Shown here: positions 43,658-54,063 of the stretch, one piece after another
Layout: each line of letters opens with the position of its first letter
Numbering within the stretch: position 1 is the first letter of the stretch
The notes under the pieces: model-generated
What the model saw: only the letters and a program-made list of their open reading frames with translations
Databases searched by the model: none
What the model was told of the DNA's origin: nothing
Position numbers and translations under genes: made by a program
Assembly: GCF_029784135.1 (NCBI RefSeq)
Contig: NC_073746.1
Span: 101,572,515-101,636,514 of the forward strand
Length of the DNA: 64,000 bases
Direction of reading: 5' to 3'
Origin: Toxorhynchites rutilus septentrionalis
Taxonomy: Eukaryota > Arthropoda > Insecta > Diptera > Culicidae

Positions 43658-43895
43658 TTTTTTTTATCCCTTTTGTTTATTTTAGGCTCATTAGCATTTT
43701 AGCTTTAACAGAGCCGAATTTTAATCGTGTACATGTCACATGTTTATCATATCTATAATTAGCACATAACACAGTTGCCATTTTTCGGCGTTAGAGTATT
43801 CCCTTCTATACCATTGCATATGGTACATATTTACACAGTAGCCATTTAGGCGTAAGAGTTTTTCCTTCTGTTCTTCCATTATCCAGTTAGACCGG
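43658..43895 (-). mobile_element. Nested 5'-truncated SINE (9061 family)
   Basis: Reverse complement of the 3' half of the SINE at 9061, with poly-T at 43658, 'gagccgaatt' and two 'gcgtaagagt'-type subrepeats. It lies inside the 43343 MITE. Confidence 0.75.
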
Positions 43896-44359
43896 ACAGC
43901 GGAGACAGTTGATTGATCATTGTTGAGTTATTTATAGAACAGCAGCCCGATGTGTCTTGCAGAGCAGAGCAGTTGTATGGGTGAATCGATCTTATTTCGA
44001 CCGTGGATCGATTCTCCGTTACTGATGATTGGTTGCGTGGACGTAGTTATTCTGTAACAACACAAAGATGGTCAATGAGGACCCTGAGTTTTGAACTCAA
44101 GATCGATCGCTTACTAAGCGAACGCGCAAGCAATGTGGCTACGGAGACCAGGAATAAAAATAAACAATGGCTTAAAAATAATTTAAAATGAATTTCAAAT
44201 GAAAAAATGTTTTTATTTTCACCATGCATTCAATTCAATAACGGTTATTTTTCGTTTATGTTTATATTTTCACAATGAACTTTAAATCGATATTGTTTTT
44301 TTTTCAACAATGAGTTTCAAATAAATCAAGTGGAGGTAACTATGTATTTATAAACTTGA

Positions 44360-44619
44360 TCTATATATAAATAAAAATGATTTGGTGTCCGTTCCTCACG
44401 ATTTAACCCAAGAACGGAGCCACGGATTTAAACAGTCATTATCAGGATTGATGCGTCTTAGTCTGTATCAGGTTTATATGTCAAAAAAGAAATTATATAC
44501 CGCGAGTATAGATTACGTACATAAAAATAATTTCTGTGGGAACTTGAGTGCTCGAAATGATTTATATCAATATATCAATTGTGGGTGGGACGAAGTTCGT
44601 TGGGTTTATTAATAGCTAG
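44360..44619 (+). mobile_element. Non-autonomous Helitron, 260 bp
   Basis: The element starts TCTATATATAAATAAAAATG after an A and ends AATAGCTAG before a T, as Helitrons do when inserted between A and T. The hairpin region GGGACGAAGTTCGTTGGG lies about 30 bases inside the 3' end. It is nested in the 43343 MITE. Confidence 0.75.
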
Positions 44620-45142
44620 TTTGTTAATAAAAACGAATTCTGTTTCAAATGTTGGACATTTTCAGATATCTTATATTGTCAGTCTCCTTCCTCCCAAAAA
44701 TTTCCACGTGGTATGTTCGACTATAACACCCGCTCTTCTCCACCCATAAAAAAAACACGGAACACCCCCCTTCTGCCTACTGGACGATGCCTACACTCTC
44801 TAGTAATGATGCTTCTCCCACTTCTGATGATAAAGCATTTATTTTTGGTATAAGTTATCTCAGAAGTTCAATTCAATAAGTGTGCACCTTTGCCCCGTAC
44901 GGTGCGCACCCACTATGGGGCAAAGGTGCGCATTTGTCTTTTTGTATTAAAAAAGGGTATTTGTCCAATTACAAACACAACTCGAGAAATGCTTGTACTA
45001 CGTATCGAAGGTAATATATATATAGTTACAATTTGGTAAGCAAACGGAATTTTATTTGCTTTTATTTCAAGAGTTATTGGACGACAAGAGTTAGGTGCGC
45101 ACCTTTGCCCCGCATTACTCTACTCTAATTCGTATTTAAATG

Positions 45143-45292
45143 TTTTTTTTTTCTATTATAGTGACTTTCAACACATTTCGGTTGGTTCGTCATTTTTACT
45201 TCCATTTTTGGAAGAATGTCGGGAGTGAGAATTGAACTCGTGATCTCTGCGTGAGAGGTATGGATGTTACCACTACGTCAGATCGCCTCCAT
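45143..45292 (-). mobile_element. tRNA-related SINE (third family), minus
   Basis: On the minus strand GGCGATCTGACGTAGTGG and ACGAGTTCAATTC correspond to the A and B boxes of a tRNA-like head, and the element ends in poly(A) (poly-T at 45143). Flanks ATTTAAATG (45134) and ATTGAAATG (45293) form an imperfect target duplication within repeat Z. A second copy is at 51050. Confidence 0.7.
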
Positions 45293-45465
45293 ATTGAAAT
45301 GTGTTTCTACGTCTACGCCTACGTTTTTTTTAGAATTTTAACAATGCACAAAAAAATGTTTCTAAAATTTAATTTTTTTAGAATTTCGAGACCCATTACA
45401 AGATAAATTTGTATTTGAATATGTATGTTTATTTGTTTGTGTATGTGTTTTTTTTTATTTTGGTG

Positions 45466-46330
45466 ATCTTTTTAAATGGTTTTATTTAGCTTGCCCTGTA
45501 ATCTGTTTGTATGTTTGTATGTTTGTATATTTGTAAAATGTTTGTCTGTAGCGCTGACCCACATTTATAGAAATTTAACCCCCTTCCTGTTGACCGATTG
45601 ATCTGAAATTCAAATCCAAGATGGCGGCCGCTACAAAATGGTGGATCACATATTTTCTCGAAACCTCATCAATATGGGTTTTCCGAAACCCCATCAATAT
45701 GGGTATAAAATGAAAGGGCTTGACTAGTAGAATACGATTATTTAAGAAAAATACAAATCAAAGATGGCTGCCACTACAAAATGGTGAAATACACATTTTC
45801 TCAAAACATCATAAATATGGGTATCAAATGAAAGGGCTTGACTAGTAGAACACGGTTATTTATGATAAAAGTAAATCTAAGATGGCTACCACTACAAAAT
45901 GGTGGACTACGTATTTTCATAAAACTCTATTATTATGGGTATCAAATGAATGGGCTTGACTAGTAGAACACAGTTATTTATGGGAAATGCAAATCTATGA
46001 TGGCTGCCACTATCAAATGACGGGCTGCATATTTTCTCAAAACCCGATTAATATGGGTATCAAATGAAAGGGCTTGAATAGTAGATGGCCGCAATCACAA
46101 AATAGCAAATTACTTTATTGAACGGTTTTTTTTTAGCTAGAACTGTTCGTATGTATGTTTGTATGTCTGTAGGGTTGTCCCATATTAATAGAAGTTTGAC
46201 CAATAGGAACTGACCGAATTTATAAAATACCTTTATCTCTGCTGTCATTTTAAAACTGCTTATCTCGAAAAATCCAATTTGGCCTCCACTACAAAATAGC
46301 TGATTCCATATCATCTTAAAAAAAAAGATT
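45466..46330. repeat. Tandem array of a ~125-bp unit ('atggctgccactacaaaatgg')
   Basis: About five copies between 45600 and 46100 each contain 'atggc.gccactacaaaatgg', 'catattttctcaaaac', 'aatatgggtatcaaatgaaa' and 'gggcttgactagtagaa'. The flanks at 45466 and 46130 share 'acggtttt.tttagct', which also occurs at 26860. An inverted unit is at 25760. Confidence 0.85.
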
Positions 46331-46502
46331 GATTGAGATATGTGTATCTAACGAACAAACTTGACTTGGAGAACACACTATGTATTTTCTGCAACCCACT
46401 CAATATCGGTATCAAATGAAATTTTTTGGCTGATAGAATACAGTACAATGTTTTTATTGTAGAGAAATATTCGAAGGAAACAGATAATGTACTAAACATT
46501 AG

Positions 46503-46879
46503 AAAATAAAATAAGTAAAACAAACTTTTTATGTTAAACGGTTTAATTGTGATTAAACATAATAATGTACTAAAAGCTAGAAAATAATTAGGCAAGTAGC
46601 AGTTAGCAGTTATCACACCTCTCCTTCAATTGTCTAGGGCATTGATAAGACTAAAATAAAGTCGTGGGGCACGTTGGATTTCCATTATCCACAATTAGCG
46701 ACTGCATAATATGTCCCACGATTCTATTTTAGTCTTATCAATGCCCTAGACTAATGAAGGAGAGGTGTGATAACTGCTAACTGCTACTTGCCTAATTATT
46801 TTCTAGCTTTTAGTACAGTATTATGTTTAATCACAATTAAACCGGTTAGCTTAAAAAGTTTTTTTTACTTATTTTATTT
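46503..46879. mobile_element. Foldback MITE with ~150-bp arms
   Basis: The left arm 46503-46672 and right arm 46716-46879 are near-perfect inverted copies; landmarks are 'aattaggcaagtagcagtta' at 46588 and its complement at 46779. The spacer is about 45 bp. A shortened relative is at 28066. There is no coding sequence. Confidence 0.88.
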
Positions 46880-46920
46880 CAGAATATTTCGATAACTGTG
46901 CGGTTCGAGAATATCTAATA

Positions 46921-47880
46921 GGGTATATGATCTTGGTTTGTCCAGTCGAAAATATGATCATGGATTGCCCACTTTTTTGAATGCTCTAATTCAGCGCTCC
47001 TGTGTCAAAAAAGGCCTTCGAATGTTTCGAAACATATAAATGAAATTGCCTTTTACATGATTTATAGTAGTTTGATAGTATATTTTTACGAAATCACATG
47101 TTTTAAATGATTATAAAATACACCTTCTATTTGTGTCAATGCGCCCCTCATTCGAGCTAACTTTTAATCGATCACCAGATAATTATTTGGCACGTATTCA
47201 GACCTTTTCTGGATTACAACACTTATAAATATTGTAAACATCATGCTTGCTCACCATTTGTATCGGATTTACATAGCTAAACCATTAAATTAACGCATTT
47301 TGATGAACTCATTTCTGATCATGAGTTGTCCAATTCAATAATGTTGTTTTGTCCACATGATTTCTATGGAAACCGCTTGGCGCGCTGCAGTGTGTTTATG
47401 TTTGTTTATGGTGTGCTTTGCGCATAGCAGAAGTATGGGTTTTCTGTGTTGATTGTGTTGAGGTGAACACTTCTAAAATGCCCAAGAAAAGGCTATATTC
47501 TAAGCCTAAATTATGAATGAATCAATATGATGACAGTAAACTCAAGCAATGATAAATGCAACATCTAATTGTGAATTCGAATGTTTTCATTCAAAAATGG
47601 AGATTTCTAAAACCGGACAAACCATGATCATTTTTTTGGGCAAACCATGATCAGAGGTGGTCAAACCATGATCATAATTCTTCTTTAAGGAAAATCGTTA
47701 AAAAACATAAAAATTTGAATAATTCAACACCTCATGGTCGTATTAGCAACTAGAGACTTGGGGCTTTTCAACAAACCCAAACCCGTATCGATTATGTGTG
47801 ATTCTCATGAAGAAAAATCGATTTGCATTTACTTGTTGCGTAAAAACACCCCAAATTGGACAAAACAAGATCATTTACCC
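46921..47880. mobile_element. TA-flanked MITE, 960 bp, TIR GGGTAwATGATCTTG
   Basis: The left end GGGTATATGATCTTGGTTTG and the complement of the right end GGGTAAATGATCTTGTTTTG form the TIR; TA flanks lie at 46919-46920 and 47881-47882. A subterminal motif like 'gacaaaccatgatcat' recurs at 46955, 47616, 47640 and 47662. No transposase was found. Confidence 0.85.
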
Positions 47881-47993
47881 TAATTTTTTTTGAAAATAAT
47901 TTTTTTATTTCTATTTTGTTGTAATTTTCTAATATTACAACATCTAAAAAAGTGTGTTGAATATGAATGTTGCCGTATTGTAGAAAGCTATAT

Positions 47994-48487
47994 ACACTCG
48001 ACAAAAAAAGTTAAAGGAACAGAATGCGAAGTCGGAAATTCTAAGTGATTTTTGACATGCTGTATCTTCGTGAACAATCAACACATATAGCTGATATATG
48101 CAATATTCTAAAGCTCCAAAATTTTCATTCAAAGTGAAATATCTCTGTATGGAAAGATTCTAGAGGAACGTTCTAGAAACCAAATGAAAGCTGGTTAATA
48201 AGGTTAATTGGATTCTCTTAAGTTGGTTAACAAAAAAAAATTATGTTAGTCCACAAAATTCTTGAAAAAACGGGAAAAAATCGAGTTTTTAATTCTTCCC
48301 GGTGTTGTTGTCCACTACACCTATACAGACCAAGACAAGAATGTGTACATAAAATATTCTAATTCTAACTTTAAAATGATGCATATATCATCTATATGTG
48401 TTGATTGCTCACGGAATTACATTATGTCAAAAATCACTTACAATTTCCGACTTCGCACTCTGCTCCTTGAATTGTTTTGTCAAGTGT
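47994..48487. mobile_element. MITE of 494 bp with ~95-bp TIRs
   Basis: ACACTCGACAAAAAAAGTTA on the left and the complement of the right end (ACACTTGACAAAACAATTCA) begin long inverted repeats sharing 'gaatgcgaagtcggaaatt', 'gtgatttttgaca' and 'caatcaacacatatag'. A related, more diverged segment is at 61020-61460. Confidence 0.85.
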
Positions 48488-49561
48488 GTTAATTTTTATG
48501 CAAGTTATTTTCCTGATTTTTCTCACCTTCCGCTGATATCTTCTTTTCTTTTCCAGGAATCCAACCAATAATTTTTCGCGCCTTGAAATTTGAGTTATTT
48601 GTGCATCAACCGATGGAATGGGTCTTATGCGTTTATACGAATTTTGAGTTCGCACTTTAACTATATTAAACACAATATAAGTAACAGTCTGTACATGGGA
48701 TGTTGGAAATTAGTTGGGCTAGATATAATTCCGTTCAATGAAACATGATGAATATGAATATTTTTTACATAGCGTGACGAACTTTTCTCAAATCTTAAGG
48801 AGACTGATTAACTGACAGCTGACAGGATACTAAATACGAACCGAATTGATTGTTGACGAGCACAGCAATGGCTTCATCATACCAAGTGGAGGATCAGTAG
48901 AGAACTGATCAATCAGTTCCGACGTAACCCCTTTCATTCGACAACAGCAAATGCTCTCAAAATATAGTTAATCTTTTTCACTGATGAATGCCATCTTTTA
49001 AAGAACAATAAAACATCATCTCAATGCCAATGAACGATTCACACATACAACAAATATTCGCCAAACTCAAATCAATCTATTTTTAGCCCCAAATCTCTTC
49101 AAACAGTTCAACAGAACAAGTTCAGTTCGATTGAGAACTTGTCGCCTCGGCATAATTTCCACATTATAACATCAGCCGGCATGTCTACGGATTGACAGCT
49201 GGTAATCAGCACTGGCAAATATAACTGCTTCTTCATGCAAATCCATCAGCTAACCAGTTCAGCAAAATGGTGCGAGATCTTCTGCCGCGGTGGCCTTGAT
49301 ATAGAAAAATGATGGTTCTCCAACGCTTTTGTGCCTATCTTGTTTTTACATCGCGAGAGATGCTTCCGCAATATCGGAACTCTCGTTCTATCGGCTAAGA
49401 ACAGGACAGGCGGCACAATTTGGCACTTGTATCAAATTCATAACTTTCTCACGGTCACCTACGAACTGTTCGGAAAACTGAGCCGAAGTTTCCCGCGCAC
49501 GTGTACCCGATGGCGTCCAGGGTGGGAGAAAAGTTATGGATGGTTCTTTTCAGATTAAGCC
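48488..49561. other. Upstream region of the second cuticle gene
   Basis: Apparently unique sequence, less AT-rich towards the gene. I recognised no gene in it. Confidence 0.45.
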
Positions 49562-49600
49562 TATATAAACTAGAGCACGGCCTCAATCCAGCACATCATT
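49562..49600 (+). promoter_or_regulatory. Core promoter of the second cuticular protein gene
   Basis: TATATAAA at 49562-49569 precedes an initiator-like 'catcatt' about 30 bases downstream, and a leader of about 100 bases runs to the ATG at 49695. Confidence 0.75.
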
Positions 49601-49694
49601 TCGTCTACTCCCATCAAGAGTAGGTCTGAGTCCGGAGCAGGAAGTGCGTACCGTTCAATCGTCAAACCAAAAGCTAGCCGCGAAAGTGCCAAAT

Positions 49695-50622
49695 ATGAAG
49701 TGCCTGATTGTGGTAAGGTTCATTACCATTACTGTGAAAAATTAATTAAAAAGAGCAGAAAGTGTACCTAGTCGATTAATGGTGATGGATACATTGATTC
49801 GGAATAATAGTGATGAAACAGATGTTCGATGATTCAATAAAAAACAGTGACAAAAGAAACACTAATCAAGTTTCAACTATGACGAAAAACAGTGCTAATT
49901 GAGTGCTAATTTGATGAATCGTGTTGTGTTTCTTGCAGTTTGCATTGGTGGCCATCAGCTGCGCTGTTGCCCAGTTCAACGATGGTCGCTACTATCCAGA
50001 GCAGTTCGCCGGAAAGTATGACGATGGAAAGTACCGTCCAGACAACAGCGGATCCTACCAGGGAGGTGACAACGGCCAATACACTGCCCAACGTGGATCC
50101 GGCAATCGTGGAAACAAATTCGGAAACTCAGGTATGCATTGAAATGGCTGATGAATCCCCAAAATTCGCTGAACCGATATCATCATAGGATTTGGTGGTC
50201 TCCAGAACATCGTGTTGAACGCTCCACCAACCCCAGTTGCTCCAGTGGCTCCAATTGCTCCAGCTGCCCCAGTTTTCATTGCCCCCAACAGAAACATCGG
50301 CCTCTCCAACAGTGGATCCAATGGCAACCAGATCGGTATCAAGGAACTGGTCAATGAGGTTAACGAAGATGGATACAAATACCGTTACCTGACCGAAAAC
50401 GACATCGATGCTGCTGAAGCTGGACAGATCGAGAACCGTGGTACCGACAATGAAGTGCTCCGTGCCAAGGGTTACTACGAATTCACCGCCGATGATGGTG
50501 TCCGCTACCGCGTGGACTACATCGCCGATGAGAATGGATTCCAGGCTTCCGGTGCTCATCTGCCAACTCCACCACCAATCCCAGAAGAAATTCTGCGCTC
50601 CCTGCAGCTGCAAGGACAGTAA
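49695..50622 (+). CDS. RR-1 cuticular protein (CPR family), 3 exons, 214 aa
   Basis: Exons are 49695-49712, 49939-50131 and 50189-50622 with GT-AG introns in phases 0 and 1; the joined frame is open. It encodes a secreted chitin-binding cuticle protein. The signal peptide is [18 protein letters not shown]. The N-terminal region has the motifs [14 protein letters not shown] and a Gln/Asn/Gly stretch. An Ala/Pro/Val-rich segment follows (about residues 80-103, [13 protein letters not shown]). The Rebers-Riddiford domain spans about 128-200, including [35 protein letters not shown] and [14 protein letters not shown]. First-exon length and intron phases match the paralogue at 34462, but the Gly-rich exon of that gene has no equivalent here. 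The specific gene name is not assigned. Confidence 0.95.
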
Positions 50623-50692
50623 GGATAGGATCGGGGACAGTGGATGTACAGAGAACAATAGTGCCTAAGTTAAGATGTCTAGGGTGAAGTAA

Positions 50693-50698
50693 AATAAA
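50693..50698 (+). terminator. Poly(A) signal of the second cuticle gene
   Basis: AATAAA lies 70 bases after the stop codon; a second one follows at about 50705. Confidence 0.7.
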
Positions 50699-51049
50699 AA
50701 AGACTAATAAAAAAAGCGATGAAAAACATACTTATTCTGTCCTCTGTATTATTTAATACTCTGAGTGAGCTTGTCGTTGGAACTAGCAACAGAGCCACGA
50801 TATGCGCAGCGGAACTAATATTTTTTCCAGAAAAAATCAATAGCATGTTGAGAATCCCAATAATTCTACTGACAGCCGCTGAAGTCTATGAAGTTTGCAT
50901 TAACATTAACAATACTATATGATTGAATAATTAATATAAGTCATAATCATCAATAATAAAAATAAAAATTCGAATTATCAAAAATCCTATTTAGCACAAT
51001 CATATAATCGATAAAACCATAATATAGTTTTCGAATTTTTGTGAAAATG

Positions 51050-51196
51050 TTTTTTTTTCTATGTTATAGTGACTTTCAACACTTTTGGCTGGTTCGTCAC
51101 TTTACTTCCATTTCGAAAGAATGTAGGGAGTGAGAATTGAACTCGTGACCTTTAGCGTGAGTGGTACGGATGTTACCACTACGCCAAATCGCCTTC
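51050..51196 (-). mobile_element. tRNA-related SINE (third family), second copy, minus
   Basis: Same head and body as 45143-45292 ('gggagtgagaattgaactcgtg', 'ggatgttaccactacg'), poly-T on the left. Flanks 'gaaaatg' and 'gtaaatg' may be a decayed target duplication. Confidence 0.7.
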
Positions 51197-52335
51197 TGTA
51201 AATGATAAATAAATTGCTAAATTTTGTTGACGTGAGTTGATTCTAACAATTATCACATCCCAAAACTTTTTTGAATTGTTCAAATTTTAAATCAATTCCC
51301 TGAATAAAATCGAGGATGAATTACTTGAACAAACCATGATTTTGAAATGCTTGCTTTCTGTTTTACTTCAAAATCTCGAACAACTTAGACCCTAATATGC
51401 CAACAATAATATGAATTGGTATGCTCGATTGCTTCAAGTTTAGTGAAGTGGTGCTCAGAAATATCTGCTGAAACAACGAGTCGCTCAGATAAGTCTCATC
51501 CAATAATTAAAAAAATACGGATGCACTCGCATTACCTTTGAAAAACCATCGCATGGAAATGTAGAGAAGAGAAACCTCGTGATCTCAAATTCATTCCATG
51601 ACATAGTTCTTTGAATAAGCGAGAAACGAGTATTCAGAGTACTCGTTTCTCAGGGCTCTACTGTAGTACAGTAGAGCCCTGAAAGTATTAAGTATTAAGT
51701 CATTTTCGTTGGTTCGCAGATGGGTGTTGAACCAACCAATTACCGGACTGAGCTCCTCAGCTGTTGTGACTTCAGGAGCAGTCTCTCTAATGTTATGAAA
51801 ATTCAACAATTCCAATTGGTCATAAAAGTCATAAAAACCAGGGAAATGATATAAAATTCCAAAAATACTCATCTACACATCCACTTCAACGGAAATTACC
51901 ATCAATCAGAATTTTCCACAGATTCGTTTAAGGGGGTACAGTAAAGCTTTTGGGTTTGGACGCTTTCCAATTTATTACATTCAATATCAAACCAAACCAT
52001 TACTTTTTTGCAAGTTAATTAATGGTTACTATCTTATCAATTCAGTGTAGCGTTAAACATAATACCTAGCTGTTGGAAAAAAATGTGAACCAAAGTATAT
52101 ATTTGTGTTTTAAATCCGGACGGATCAAAAGTTAACGATTGAATTTCTTATTGAATGAGTTGCATAAGAGTATGTTAAATACCTTAATATGGGGCAAGAA
52201 TTTTCAATCCGGGAGACCGCAAAATTCTTCGGTATACAGGATAGAATGGGTTATACACAAGCTCCAATTTATTTTCACTGTATATAATCGAATCATGTAC
52301 ATAATCGTCAAAAAATAATAATTTTATAATATAAA
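51197..52335. other. No gene recognised; contains paired perfect hairpins
   Basis: AT-rich unique sequence. The only marked structures are two abutting hairpins at 51621-51681. A 93-aa minus-strand frame (51591-51872) crosses them but has no recognisable domain. Confidence 0.45.
51621..51681. repeat. Two adjacent perfect inverted repeats
   Basis: The first has 12-bp arms (GAGAAACGAGTA and its complement) around a 7-base loop. The second has 15-bp arms (CAGGGCTCTACTGTA and its complement) around a single base. They share the base at 51651. They could form cruciforms or RNA hairpins. Confidence 0.9.
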
Positions 52336-52346
52336 CATAAGGGTGG

Positions 52347-52620
52347 TGCTCCCGTGGCCGAGTGGATAGCGTCCCACACTATCATGCCGAGAGTTCGGGT
52401 TCAATTCCCGTTCTGGCCGGGGGATTGTTCGTCAAAGAAAATTCTTCCGGCTTGCACTGTGGCCACGCGTATTCTAGAGCTTGCCACTCCAGAGTACATT
52501 TAAGGCGTGTTATTCGGCATAGAAATCTAAACCTAGTATTACAAATAAAATTGACGCAAGTAATGCTACGTTGAGAAGGCAACAGTTCCACTGGAACGTT
52601 AGAGCCATCCAAGAAGAAGA
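52347..52620 (+). mobile_element. Full-length Feilai-like SINE
   Basis: Same structure as the copy at 3613: A box GTGGCCGAGTGG, B box GGTTCAATTCC, conserved body and GAA-triplet tail. Flanks CATAAGGGTGG (52336) and CATTAGGGTGG (52621) form an 11-bp duplication with one difference. Confidence 0.85.
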
Positions 52621-52639
52621 CATTAGGGTGGCAATGGAT

Positions 52640-54063
52640 TTTTTTTATTAATTCGTTTATTTTTACAGGCTCAGTTACTTAAGTTTAAAGGAGCCGAATT
52701 CTTAAATATAATTTTAAAACTATATATATAAACAATTTTCTTACATCTATGGTTAGTAAGGTGGAAAACCGATTACTCGCGGTGTACTCGAGATTAGAAG
52801 GGTGACATATTTTTAGGAGAAGGATGGGATATAAGGAAATCGACACAATGTTGATGAACACTCAATTCTTAAATCTATTCGCATATCTATAGTGTATTTA
52901 CATTTCAACTTATTCTACTATTTATAGCAAGGGGACGAATTACCCGCAAAGGAAGGGAAGAAGGGTATAAGGATATAGGGACAATCACACACGAAGATCG
53001 ATAGCTTTAAGGAAAACATATATATGGGACATGTAATCAAGGTCTAACCGAGCCAACACATCTCTCACCGGCACATTGGGATGTTTTCCTCGGGCCCGAA
53101 GGGAGTTTTCTAAATTCGATCTGGCGACCAGATACACCTCGCACGACCAAACAACGTGTTCGATGTCGTGATAACCTTGGCCTCAAACGCAGAGATTGCT
53201 GCTGGCAAGATTGAAACGGAAGAGTAGTGCATCTAACGAACAGTGATTGAACATGAGTCGGGAGAAGGTGCGAATAAAGTCCCGACTCAATTCCAGACTT
53301 GTGAACCACGGTTTGAGGCTAACCTTAGGGATAATCGAGTGAAACCACCGGCCCAATTCATCTTCATTCCACTTGCGTTGCCAGTTAGCGATGGTATTTT
53401 TGCGGACTAAAGAATAAAATTCATTGAAGGCGATTTGACGCTGATAAATAACACCTTCAATTGCACCTACCTTTACTATTGAATCTGCCCTCTCATTACC
53501 CGGAATGGAGCAATGTAAAGGGACCTAGATAAAGGTAATGACATTACAGCGTCTGGATAAAGCACTCAAAATTTCTCGTATTCTCTCAAGGAAGTACAGC
53601 GAGTGCTTTTCCGGCCTCACTGAATGGATAGCTTCGACAGAGCTAAGACTATCCGTTACAATGTAATAGTGGTCAACAGGTCGTGAGACGAAGCTGTCCA
53701 GCGCCCAGTGAATCGCTGCCAATTCAGCAATATACACTGAGCAAGGGAACTCAGTCTATGGGAGGTGCTGGAAATTTTGTTGAACACTCCAAATCCTGTG
53801 GACTCGTTTATAGTGGACTCATCACTAAAGTACATATTATCACAATTGATACCCCCATACTTTGAATCGAAGATCGTTGGAGCGATCCTTGATTCATGAT
53901 CATATCCGTTGATAATCTGAATATCCATGGATATCTTGCTTCATGGACAGATCAAAATGCACAGAGGAATTGATGTAGTCAGGGAAACAAACACGGTTGG
54001 GAATATACGAAGAAGGATCAACCTGCATGGAGATGAATTCATGATATGAACTCATGAATCCAG
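52640..54063 (-). mobile_element. 5'-truncated LINE insertion (copy B) with 15-bp target duplication
   Basis: The insertion is flanked by identical AGGGTGGCAATGGAT at 52625-52639 and 54064-54078 and ends in poly(A) (poly-T at 52640). It contains the 3' UTR, the RNase H region and the beginning of the preceding linker. Reverse transcriptase and endonuclease are absent. The target overlaps the right duplication of the SINE just to the left. Confidence 0.9.
52985..54063 (-). pseudogene. LINE ORF2 C-terminal pseudogene, frameshifted
   Basis: Pieces in sense order: FSIHPLPPSGF near 54090-54060, FSDESTINESTGFGVFN (first RNase H block) near 53850, VYIAELAAIHWALDSF, IVTDSLSSVEAIHSV, then after frame changes the GRWFH and DIEHVVWSC regions to about 53000. 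Several frameshifts and a changed Cys codon show it is dead. It is very close to copy A. Confidence 0.85.

Larger units (their letters stand above)
43343..45120. mobile_element. TA-flanked TIR transposon with GGGGCAAAGGTGCGCA repeats
   Basis: The left end GAGTAATGCGGGGCAAAGAT then GCGCA, and the complement of the right end GAGTAATGCGGGGCAAAGGT then GCGCA, are terminal inverted repeats. TA lies at 43341-43342 and 45121-45122. The core GGGGCAAAGGTGCGCA is repeated inside (43616, 43640, 44888, 44917), in both orientations near the right end. No transposase is present. A SINE fragment and a Helitron are nested inside. Confidence 0.9.
43008..45320 (+). repeat. Interspersed repeat Z, copy split by insertions
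   Basis: Repeat Z occupies 43008-43342, is interrupted by the MITE 43343-45120, continues at 45121-45142, is interrupted again by a SINE (45143-45292) and ends near 45320. Uninterrupted relatives are at 7626-8005 and 60537-60850. Confidence 0.8.

Noticed and set aside
50128..50658. 176-aa minus-strand open frame
   Set aside because: It is the antisense of the last exon of the second cuticle gene.
51591..51872. 93-aa minus-strand frame
   Set aside because: It crosses the twin hairpins, has no recognisable domain, no promoter and no splice partner.
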